A DNA stretch of 64,000 nucleotides, taken from JBGTSJ01 sp041940305. Its GTDB lineage: Bacteria > Planctomycetota > Planctomycetia > Planctomycetales > Planctomycetaceae. Made by a program: the position numbers and the translations under genes. The stretch lies in contig JBGTSJ010000004.1 in assembly GCA_041940305.1 (NCBI GenBank), positions 1 to 64,000 of the forward strand, in the 5' to 3' direction. Positions within the stretch are counted from its first letter, which is position 1. Each line of letters opens with the position of its first letter. Of the stretch, positions 42,160 through 50,673 are shown one piece after another. Below the pieces are notes generated by a model. That model was not told where the DNA came from, did not search any database, and was given only the letters and a program-made list of their open reading frames with translations.

Positions 42160-42801
42160 GTGAAACGCTCAAGCATTCAGTCTACTGCGGCGTCCCAACC
42201 GGCTGCAGCTGCACAGGTCACTTCGCTTAGTCTGCTGTCTCGACTCCGGGACGGTGACCGGGAGGGGTGGGAACGGCTTGTGCGGCTGTACGGTTCGCTC
42301 GTGTACAGCTGGTGCCGCCGGGCCGGACTCAGCCGGGATGATGCGGGGGACGCGGTGCAGGACGTCTTCGCCTCCGTTTCGCAGCACCTGCATCAATTTC
42401 GCCGGGAGCGGCCCGGAGACAGTTTTCGCAAGTGGTTGAAAACCATCGCATACAACCGGGCCCGCGAACATCATCGCCGGCAGACTATCCGCCCGCAGGC
42501 CCAGGGAGGCACACAGGCACAGATGCAATTCGCCGCCGTTCCGCAACCCGAGCGGGAGGTCCCGATCGAGTCCGGGGACGAAGACCACAGCGAACGGAAG
42601 CATCTGCTGCTGCAGGCCATCGAACTGGTGCGCGGGGACTTCGAGGAGAAGACGTGGAAGGCGTTTTGGGAAACTGTCGTCGCGGGACGGGCGGCGACGG
42701 ACGTGGCGGCTGATCTGGGGACGACGGCCAACGCGGTCCGCATCGCCAAATCGAGAGTCAGGGCGAGGCTAAGAGAAGAAATGGACGGCCTGCTGGAATG
42801 A
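42160..42801 (+). CDS. ECF-type sigma factor
   Basis: This 213-residue protein starts at GTG 42160. Region 2 is visible in LLSRLRDGDREGWERLVRLY and DAGDAVQDVFASV followed by RKWLKTIAYNRAREH. Region 4 is TDVAADLGTTANAVRIAKSRV. Regions 2 and 4 are joined by a Q- and E-rich linker. The group is the planctomycete ECF type, usually placed next to large protein-kinase genes rather than a classical anti-sigma gene. The receptor-kinase gene starts 52 bases downstream and carries an anti-sigma-like zinc motif, so the kinase may regulate this sigma factor. Confidence 0.92.
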   Translation: MKRSSIQSTAASQPAAAAQVTSLSLLSRLRDGDREGWERLVRLYGSLVYSWCRRAGLSRDDAGDAVQDVFASVSQHLHQFRRERPGDSFRKWLKTIAYNRAREHHRRQTIRPQAQGGTQAQMQFAAVPQPEREVPIESGDEDHSERKHLLLQAIELVRGDFEEKTWKAFWETVVAGRAATDVAADLGTTANAVRIAKSRVRARLREEMDGLLE

Positions 42802-42853
42802 CGCAGCGGCCGTTCGGGACAGCACAGACAGCGATCACGTGCGGGAGATCGAT

Positions 42854-45800
42854 ATGGCTGAGAGCGACCCGACGATTGTCGAAAGCCACTGCCCGAGCCT
42901 CCCTGATCTGCAGGCGTTCGCCGCCGGACGCCTCAGTTCCGAATCCACTGACTCGATTGCGGCTCACGTCGAACAGTGCGCGTTCTGCCAGGCAAAGCTC
43001 GAAACGCTCGACGGCGCCGAAGCCTCAATCGACGGGTGGGTGCGGCCGGAGTCCGAGATCGAGTTCGTCGACGAATCCGAGTGTGAAGAAGCCGTCGCCG
43101 CCGTGGCCCGGGGGGGCGCCCCACCACCGTCCGCGGCCCCCTCTTCGCCGGGCGGTTCCGCACCGCGGCGGCTGGGCGACTTCGAACTGCTGGAGCGGCT
43201 GGGCGAAGGGGGCATGGGGACTGTCTACAAGGCCCGCCATGCCACGCTCGGGACGACGTATGCCGTTAAGCTGCTGCATCATCGGCGGCAGGCCGATCGC
43301 GCCACGATCGAACGCTTTCAGCGCGAAATGGTGGCGCTCGGCCGGCTCGACCATCCCAATATCGTCCGCGCGGTCGACGCCGGGGAAGAAGACGGCATCC
43401 ACTATCTGGTCATGGAGTTCGTGGACGGCGTCGATCTGGCGCGCGTCCTGCGGCAGCGCGGAGCGCTCTCCATTTCCAACGCCGCCGAGGCCGCCAGACA
43501 GGCGGCGCTCGGACTGGCGTATGTGCATCAGCAGGGGCGCGTCCACCGCGACGTCAAGCCGTCCAACCTGATGGTGGGGACGGATGGTACGGTGAAGCTG
43601 CTCGATCTGGGACTTGCCCGCGTGGAGGAGTATGCGCTGGATGAGGCGCCCGGCGCGACCGACGACGTCCTCGAACTCGGCTCGACCATCGAGCTTACCC
43701 GCACGCACCAGGTGATGGGGACGCTCGAATACATGTCCCCGGAACAAGCCGCCAGCAGTAAGTCGGTGGATGACAAATCCGATCTCTACTCGCTCGGCTG
43801 CACGCTCTACAAGCTGCTCACCGGCCACTCGCCGTTCGCCAGCGAAAAGTCGATGACGGCCATGAGCCAGGTGCTCGCCCACGTGGAGAAGCCGGCCCCT
43901 CCCGTCCGCAACTTTCGTCCCGAAGTCCCGGCTGAACTCGCCGCGCTGCTGGAACGCCTCCTCGCGAAGCGCCGGGAGCACCGTCCCGCTTCGGCCGCCG
44001 ATGTAGCCGCGGCCCTCGCACCCTTCGCGGCCGGTGCGAATCTGAAGAAGTTGTCTCACGAGACGCCGGCGGCGGCGGACGCCTCCTCGTCCGCAGGATC
44101 ATCCAAGACCGTCGTGCTCCCCTCCTCGTCCAACCACGTCAGGCCGCGCAAGCGCGTGCCGTGGGGAGCCGTCGTGCTCGCGAGCACGGCGGTCCTGTTG
44201 CTGGTCGGCTGTCCGGTCGGGCTCGTGATCTATGCTCTTACGCAGATCGACCGTGAAGTGTTCGTGGAACGCGGGCCGGTGATGGTGACGCCGGCGCCTC
44301 CGATCGTCCACGAGTACTCGAACGGCGACGCGGCGAGCTCGAACAGCACTGTTGCATCCGCTGAATCCGACGCGAACGATGCGCTCACCGCGGGCGAGGC
44401 CGGTCCGGTCGTCAATCTCATCCCGCTGCTTGATCCCGAGCGCGACATCCGGGGCAACGACTGGGCGCTGGTCAACGGTGCGCTGGTCTCGCGCGCCGAC
44501 GTCCCGTCGATGCTGCACTTCCCCTACCGTCCGCCGGCACACTACCGCTGGGAGGCCACGGTGCAGCGACTGGAGAATGCCGAAAGCCTGCAGATCGGGC
44601 TGGTTGCCGGGGGGCAGCCGTTGGTGATCATCGTCGATGGACATCCCGCGGAGGGCCCCTACACGGGGATGTACCGGCTCAACGGGCGAGGCATCAATGC
44701 GCATCAGACCAGCGTGTACACCGGGCAGGTGCTCCGGCCGGGACAGCCGGTCCGCCTGGCGGCGTGGGTCAAGCATGACGGAGGGCGGGCTCATGTCCGC
44801 CTCGACGCAGACGGCCAGACGCTCTTCTCGTGGCTCGGCTCCATCAGCAGCACCGGCTCGGACGGCAACTTCCCTCCCAACGACCCCGGCGCCCTGTTCC
44901 TCGGCAACTGGACCGCTTCGCTGCGCGTATCCGACATCCGCCTCATTCCGCTCGCGGGCGATGGCGAAGTCATTGAGTTCACCGACGCGGCTGCCGATCC
45001 GCAGCGCGCCGCTATCGAACGCGCCGTCTGGAAACGAGGCGCGGTCACCGTTCGCACGTCCGACGGCCGGCGCGCGACGGTCGAGCGGCTGTGGGACATC
45101 GAGGACGGAATGCAGATTGTCGAAGTCGACTTTGCCCGCAATGAGTGGATCAAGGACGCCGACATCCCCTACTTCGCGGGAATCGAGACGCTCACAGCGC
45201 TCGACCTGTCCGGTACCGCGGTGACGGCCGCCGGCTTTGACACGCTGGGCCCGCTGCCGAATCTGCAGCGACTGTCGCTCTCGCAGTCGTTCGGCCCCGG
45301 AGCGCTGCCGCGCATTGTAGAAGGGTATCCGAACTTAGAGGTGCTGGAGGCGGCCGGGAACCGCATCGTTGATGAAGACCTCGCGTCGCTGACCGCGCTG
45401 ACCGAACTGCAGTCCCTCGATCTCAGCCGCACCTCCGTCACCTCGGACGGGATCGCGTCCCTCCCCGCGCTGCCAGCACTGAAATCGATCAACCTGGCCG
45501 GGACCGCGGTCGATGACGCATCTTCGCTCACGGCCGAAAGGTTTCCGGACCTCGCCTGGATCAATCTGCTCGGAACGAACATCACTGCCGAGGCCGCCGC
45601 GCAGCTTGATCGCCGCGACGGTACTGCGGTGCAGAACGAGCGGTCCGACACTCCGAGTGCTCCGGAAGCACCCGTCGCAGGCGGCGGCGCGGTCGAGGTC
45701 GTTCCCCTGATCGACATCGAGCGCGACGGCGACGATTGGGAGACCGACTGGACCCGGGAAGAGGGGGGCGTGCTGCACACGCATCCCAAGTCCCGGGTGT

Positions 45801-48800
45801 TCCTGCCGGTCCGCCTGCCGATGGAGTTCGATCTGGAGTTGTCGGCCCTGGCGGCGGAGCCGGTCGATGCCACGATCGTCGGACTCGCTCTGCCCGATGG
45901 AACGCACTTCGCGATCGGATTCGATCACCGCTACGGCAAGAACTCGGAAAAGCCGCCCGTGATGATCCTGCACGGCGTGGACGGGCAGCAGCAGGGGAAG
46001 AGCACTGTTCAGACGCAAATTGAGACCTTCCCGTCCGGTTCCGACCCGGTCTCGCTGATCGTGCAGGTGCGCGGGGAGGGTGAGCAGATCCAGATTCGCG
46101 TCATTCACAACGGCGAGGAAGCACTGGCGTGGGACGGGGATCGCACTCGCCTGCAGCTGAATGATCCGTGGTGGCTCGGTCCCGATCCGACGCGCCCGTG
46201 GATCAGTCAGTGGGGGGGCGTTCTCGAGATCCGCAGCATCGTCGTGAAACCCGCAAGCGGCAGCGTCGAGTTGCTGAATTCGCCGCGGGACCCGGTTCTC
46301 GTTACTGACGGAATGTCCGATTCCGGCGGCGCGGACGCCGAATTCACGGCTGTCACCGGCTATGGTCCGATTGACCTGATCAGGTTAGTGGACGTTGAGC
46401 GCGACTCGGGCGAGTGGGGCGCGCCGTGGCAGAAACAGAACGGCGTCCTGCAGGTTCCACGGCGGTCCCGGATCGGGCTTCCCATCGCGCTGCCGATGGA
46501 GTTCGACATCGAGATGACCGCCACCCGGCGGGCGCAGGGGAATGCGCCGGTGTTCGTGCTCCCGCTGCCGGACGGCACATTATTTACCGTCGGGTTTGAT
46601 CATCGACCCGAGCAGGGCTCATACACCATCCTGCATGGGATCGACGGAACCGTGGAACTGAGCAGCCCCGCCATGACGCAAATCGAGACGTTCCCGCAGG
46701 ACGTTGCCGCGCCGGTGGATGTGCGCATCAGCGTCCGCGGGACCGGAGAAACCATCGACTTGCGGGTTGCTCAGGACGGAGTGGAGACGCTGCACTGGGA
46801 GGGAGATCGCTCCCGATTCGACATGCCGCCGGACCACTGGTGGTCCGGCACGGACCTGACGCGGCCGTGGATGGCGCTGTTTGACGGCGCCTTCACAATC
46901 CACAAGCTGCGGATTACCCCCCACAACGGTCGGATCGCGTTTCCCGACTTCGGCCCCTCGCACGGCACCCACGATCGGGCCGTTGCCGAATGGGTCCTTG
47001 CTCACGGCGGCATCGTCAAGCTTCTCTTCAGCGCCGACGGCCGCGAGCAGGAATTCACCGCGGTCAATGCGCTTCCCGAGCGCCCCTTCTGGGTCCGGTC
47101 GATCAATCAACTCGCCGGCAACGAACTGCCGCGCGAATGGCTGCAGCAGGTCGCCACGCTCTCACACCTCAAATGGTTGGTGCTCTCGGACACCTCATTC
47201 GACAACGCCGATCTTGGCCCGCTTGCCGAACTCAAGACCCTGACGCACGCCGGCCTCTGGAGTTCGACGCTGAACGACCAGGGGCTGCATCCTTTCGCGG
47301 AGATTCAGGGCCTGGAGCAATTATTCGTCGGCAAAACTTCAATCACCGCGGCCGCATTCGAGCCGTTTCGGGAGCATCCGACGCTCACGAACATAGGAAT
47401 CCCCGAAGTGGGCGACGTCGATGCGATCTGCGAGATCGCAGCGACAATTCCGAATCTGAACCATCTCGGTCTGGGCGCGTCGCCATTGTCGGGAGATGGG
47501 CTGAGAGCACTGGCTGGGACGGAATCTCTGACGAGGCTGTACATCAACAGCTGCCCGAATCTGGCAACCGAGGACGCCGCGAGCCTCCTCGGCCTGCCGA
47601 ACCTCGAGACGCTCCACGTGCACGGCAACGGCTGGGGACCCGCCGCCGCCGAGCCGATCGGCCGGCTGACCAGTCTCCGCAACCTGTCGCTCGACGAGAA
47701 CCCGCTCGGGGATGAAGGCATCGCTCATCTGGCCGGTCTCCGGCAGCTCCGCGAGCTCAGAGCCTGGGACGTCGGGATGACGGACGCATCCGTCGAGGCC
47801 ATCGTCGGCATGCGGACTCTCCAGATCCTGTCCATTGGCGGCAATCCCGGAATTACCGACGCGTCCATCCCCCTGCTGAGCCGGATGGACTCCCTCCGCG
47901 AGCTGCAGGTCGGCGCCAGCGGGATCACACTGGCCGGCATCCAGAAGTTGCAGGCGGCGCTGCCCAACTGCGTCGTCTATGCCCACACTTCGTCCAACTC
48001 CGACGAACTCGATCTGCGCGGCCAGATCGTCAGCGACGCGACGCTCCCGAGGATCATCGCCGGGCAGCAGCCCAAGACCCTCATCCTGGAGGGTCCCGGC
48101 ATCACGGATGCCTCCGTCCCCTACCTCGCCGCGCTCCCCGGCGTGACGCGACTGAAGCTGCACGGCGTGAGCATCACCAACGAAGGTCTCAGCCCGTTCG
48201 CCGCCGCCCACAGCATCAACTGGATCGAGTTCTGGAACATGCCGCAGATCACCGAAGCGGCCCTCCCCCACATCGCGCGGATCCCGGACCTCAAGGCCGT
48301 CGCCTTCAAGTCCACCGGCGTCTATGGCCCCGGACTGGAGCATTTGCACGGTCTCGGCCTGGAATGGTTCTACCTCGGCAACACGCAGTTCGACGGCGAG
48401 ATGCTGCGGCAGTACGTTATTCCGTTCCAGGAACTGAAAGGGCTGGACCTGGCCGGATCCCGGATCGCGGACGAAGACGTTGAAGACATCGCAGGGATGA
48501 CCGTCACCGACTACTTGCACCTGGGCTTCAATCCCAACATCACCGGTCCCGGCCTGCGCTTCATCCGGGACTTGCCTCCGTTGAGAAACCTCAATCTCGA
48601 CTTCTCCGGCGTGGACGACGAGGGTTTGACGCATCTGGCCGGGACCACAGAACTCCAGAACCTGCACGTGCGCAACACGTCCATCAGTGATGAGTCGATT
48701 GAGACGCTCGGCACGCTCACCGGACTCCAGAGGCTCGATGTCTCCCGCACGTGGCTCACCGACGAGGGGGTCGCTCGCCTGCGCGAGCTGTTGCCGCAGA

Positions 48801-50473
48801 CGACCGTGATCGCCGATGAACTGATCGTCGCCGCCGGCTACCCTCCGCCGGATGCCGAATTTGTCGCAGCGGACGCCTGGAAGCCGTCATTCTCACCGGA
48901 GGGCGCGCAGCTGGCCTACGGGCTGCCGCAGGGAAAGGGGATCGCCATCGCCGACCTGGAGTCGGGCGAGACGCGAATGCTCGTCGATCGCGGCAAGGAC
49001 GCTGCCTGGTCCCCCCGCGGAGACTGGATCGCCATCGTTCACGAGTCTTCCCATAATGCGCACGATGAAACCGTCTGGCTGTATCGACCGGATGCAACGG
49101 AATCGCGCGAACTGGTGACGGGCCTCTACCCGTTCTGGATCGACGACGGCCGCACGCTCGTCTATTACTCGCGGGAACTTCCCGGACTGATGAGCATCGA
49201 CATCGATGATTCCGAGGCCCAGCCGGTCGAATTCCAGCCGCGCATTCCGTCCTTCTACTGCACAGCCACGCAGGACGGCGCCTACCTCGCGTACGGGCAC
49301 AGCGGACGGGTCGAAGTGCTCGAACGCGCTACCGGCGAGATCGTCTTCCAGCACCAGTTCGAACAGGATACCGGTACGGGCCTCCCCGCGTTCTCCTGGG
49401 ACGGAGAGTTCCTCGCCTACTCCACCTTCGGCACGGCAGCGCAGGGCATCTGGCTGCTGGACTGGCGCAGCGGCGAAACCGTCCGACTCAATCAGGCCGC
49501 CTGCCAGTGCCCCGCCTGGTCGCTGGACGGCCGGCAACTGGCCTTTGACTTCCGCTTCAACGGCCCCGGACGCGAGTGGCTGGAAGTCTGGCGAATGGAC
49601 GTCACGAACCGTCTGCCGGGTCGGCAACCGACGGCCGATCAAGGACCGCCGCGGACGTCGCTGTTCGTCGTGGACGAGGACGGATCGGGATGGAACAAAC
49701 TGGCGGACATCGATGAATTCGGGACGCTCGGCTCTCCCGCTGTTTCGCCCGACGGCCGGCTCATTGCCTTCGACGGCTGGCGCTCCCAGGACGGAGAGAA
49801 GAACGTTGACGCCCGCCTCCTCATCGCCGACAGCGACGGCACGAACGTCCGTGATCTCGGCGACGGCGCAATGCCCACCTGGTCGGCAGACGGGCGACTC
49901 ATTGCGTTCTGCCGCTATGGCTCCAACCAGGGAGTCTGGATCTGCGGTCCGGACGGTTCCGGACTTGAGCTAATCGACGGCGCCGGCTGGGGCGCAGAGG
50001 GAGCCCCCGACGGCGGGCGCATCTTTTACTACCGCGGGCTCGATCTGCTGCTGTACAACGTTGAGTCGGGGCGCAAACAGATGATCCGGCTCCCGCATGA
50101 AGACAATTACATCAAGATCTACTGGAACGGGGCCTGGTCGCCCGATGGTCGCCGGTTGGCGCTCGTCCTGGGGCGGAACGACGGCCTGTTCGACGTCATC
50201 ACGCTCGACCTGGCTGAACCTCAAGAGTCCTTTCGCGTGCATCACACCGGGCCCGGCGTCGCGCAGAACCTGGCCTGGCATCCGGACGGAATGAGGCTGC
50301 TCGTTCCCCTGGAAAATCGCGACCGCGGTTTGCTTCAGATCTACCAGATCGACCCTGTCGGCGCTTCACCACTGCAGTTGTTCCCCGGCCAGGACCCCGA
50401 CCGCAACAACTCCGGCATCGGCTGGTTCCCTGACGGATCACGCCTGGTTGTCTGCAGCCGCACACGCGAATGA
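42854..50473 (+). CDS. Giant receptor Ser/Thr kinase with beta-sandwich, LRR and PD40/TolB-type domains
   Basis: This 2,539-residue single-pass membrane protein begins with a zinc-type anti-sigma motif (C13, then H38-x3-C42-x2-C45). A complete kinase domain follows: GEGGMG 117-122, K139, HRDVKPSN from 231, DLG 251-253 in place of DFG, and TLEYMSPEQ. One TM helix is at 436-462. Outside are a beta-sandwich (about 517-715), a short cap (AVWKRGAVTVRTSDGR), an LRR set (to about 920), two more related sandwiches (945-1140 and 1170-1365), a second cap and a long LRR array (about 1370-1990), then PD40/TolB-like beta-propeller repeats to the end. ATG 42854 has GGAG eight bases upstream. It is probably a surface sensor; the ligand is unknown. 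Confidence 0.92.
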   Translation: MAESDPTIVESHCPSLPDLQAFAAGRLSSESTDSIAAHVEQCAFCQAKLETLDGAEASIDGWVRPESEIEFVDESECEEAVAAVARGGAPPPSAAPSSPGGSAPRRLGDFELLERLGEGGMGTVYKARHATLGTTYAVKLLHHRRQADRATIERFQREMVALGRLDHPNIVRAVDAGEEDGIHYLVMEFVDGVDLARVLRQRGALSISNAAEAARQAALGLAYVHQQGRVHRDVKPSNLMVGTDGTVKLLDLGLARVEEYALDEAPGATDDVLELGSTIELTRTHQVMGTLEYMSPEQAASSKSVDDKSDLYSLGCTLYKLLTGHSPFASEKSMTAMSQVLAHVEKPAPPVRNFRPEVPAELAALLERLLAKRREHRPASAADVAAALAPFAAGANLKKLSHETPAAADASSSAGSSKTVVLPSSSNHVRPRKRVPWGAVVLASTAVLLLVGCPVGLVIYALTQIDREVFVERGPVMVTPAPPIVHEYSNGDAASSNSTVASAESDANDALTAGEAGPVVNLIPLLDPERDIRGNDWALVNGALVSRADVPSMLHFPYRPPAHYRWEATVQRLENAESLQIGLVAGGQPLVIIVDGHPAEGPYTGMYRLNGRGINAHQTSVYTGQVLRPGQPVRLAAWVKHDGGRAHVRLDADGQTLFSWLGSISSTGSDGNFPPNDPGALFLGNWTASLRVSDIRLIPLAGDGEVIEFTDAAADPQRAAIERAVWKRGAVTVRTSDGRRATVERLWDIEDGMQIVEVDFARNEWIKDADIPYFAGIETLTALDLSGTAVTAAGFDTLGPLPNLQRLSLSQSFGPGALPRIVEGYPNLEVLEAAGNRIVDEDLASLTALTELQSLDLSRTSVTSDGIASLPALPALKSINLAGTAVDDASSLTAERFPDLAWINLLGTNITAEAAAQLDRRDGTAVQNERSDTPSAPEAPVAGGGAVEVVPLIDIERDGDDWETDWTREEGGVLHTHPKSRVFLPVRLPMEFDLELSALAAEPVDATIVGLALPDGTHFAIGFDHRYGKNSEKPPVMILHGVDGQQQGKSTVQTQIETFPSGSDPVSLIVQVRGEGEQIQIRVIHNGEEALAWDGDRTRLQLNDPWWLGPDPTRPWISQWGGVLEIRSIVVKPASGSVELLNSPRDPVLVTDGMSDSGGADAEFTAVTGYGPIDLIRLVDVERDSGEWGAPWQKQNGVLQVPRRSRIGLPIALPMEFDIEMTATRRAQGNAPVFVLPLPDGTLFTVGFDHRPEQGSYTILHGIDGTVELSSPAMTQIETFPQDVAAPVDVRISVRGTGETIDLRVAQDGVETLHWEGDRSRFDMPPDHWWSGTDLTRPWMALFDGAFTIHKLRITPHNGRIAFPDFGPSHGTHDRAVAEWVLAHGGIVKLLFSADGREQEFTAVNALPERPFWVRSINQLAGNELPREWLQQVATLSHLKWLVLSDTSFDNADLGPLAELKTLTHAGLWSSTLNDQGLHPFAEIQGLEQLFVGKTSITAAAFEPFREHPTLTNIGIPEVGDVDAICEIAATIPNLNHLGLGASPLSGDGLRALAGTESLTRLYINSCPNLATEDAASLLGLPNLETLHVHGNGWGPAAAEPIGRLTSLRNLSLDENPLGDEGIAHLAGLRQLRELRAWDVGMTDASVEAIVGMRTLQILSIGGNPGITDASIPLLSRMDSLRELQVGASGITLAGIQKLQAALPNCVVYAHTSSNSDELDLRGQIVSDATLPRIIAGQQPKTLILEGPGITDASVPYLAALPGVTRLKLHGVSITNEGLSPFAAAHSINWIEFWNMPQITEAALPHIARIPDLKAVAFKSTGVYGPGLEHLHGLGLEWFYLGNTQFDGEMLRQYVIPFQELKGLDLAGSRIADEDVEDIAGMTVTDYLHLGFNPNITGPGLRFIRDLPPLRNLNLDFSGVDDEGLTHLAGTTELQNLHVRNTSISDESIETLGTLTGLQRLDVSRTWLTDEGVARLRELLPQTTVIADELIVAAGYPPPDAEFVAADAWKPSFSPEGAQLAYGLPQGKGIAIADLESGETRMLVDRGKDAAWSPRGDWIAIVHESSHNAHDETVWLYRPDATESRELVTGLYPFWIDDGRTLVYYSRELPGLMSIDIDDSEAQPVEFQPRIPSFYCTATQDGAYLAYGHSGRVEVLERATGEIVFQHQFEQDTGTGLPAFSWDGEFLAYSTFGTAAQGIWLLDWRSGETVRLNQAACQCPAWSLDGRQLAFDFRFNGPGREWLEVWRMDVTNRLPGRQPTADQGPPRTSLFVVDEDGSGWNKLADIDEFGTLGSPAVSPDGRLIAFDGWRSQDGEKNVDARLLIADSDGTNVRDLGDGAMPTWSADGRLIAFCRYGSNQGVWICGPDGSGLELIDGAGWGAEGAPDGGRIFYYRGLDLLLYNVESGRKQMIRLPHEDNYIKIYWNGAWSPDGRRLALVLGRNDGLFDVITLDLAEPQESFRVHHTGPGVAQNLAWHPDGMRLLVPLENRDRGLLQIYQIDPVGASPLQLFPGQDPDRNNSGIGWFPDGSRLVVCSRTRE

Positions 50474-50552
50474 CGACCTTCGGGACCGCGAGGCCGCACC
50501 TCCTGGACTGAAACAAATGTGAGGCCGCCAATGGCACGGATTCTCGCCGATC

Positions 50553-50590
50553 CACGTCCGTGTCGATCCGCAACATCCGCGTCATCCGCG
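50553..50590. repeat. Dispersed intergenic repeat (ATCCGCGTCATCCGCG type), copy 1
   Basis: Ends ATCCGCGTCATCCGCG, and is similar to the copy at 54350-54387 over all 38 bases. It lies between the two receptor-kinase genes. Confidence 0.65.
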
Positions 50591-50673
50591 GCCCCTCATC
50601 GGAATCGAATCCTTTGCGAAACCGCTGCCGGCTGAGCTGAGACGACTCGGCGGAATACACCCTTCCCGGCCAC

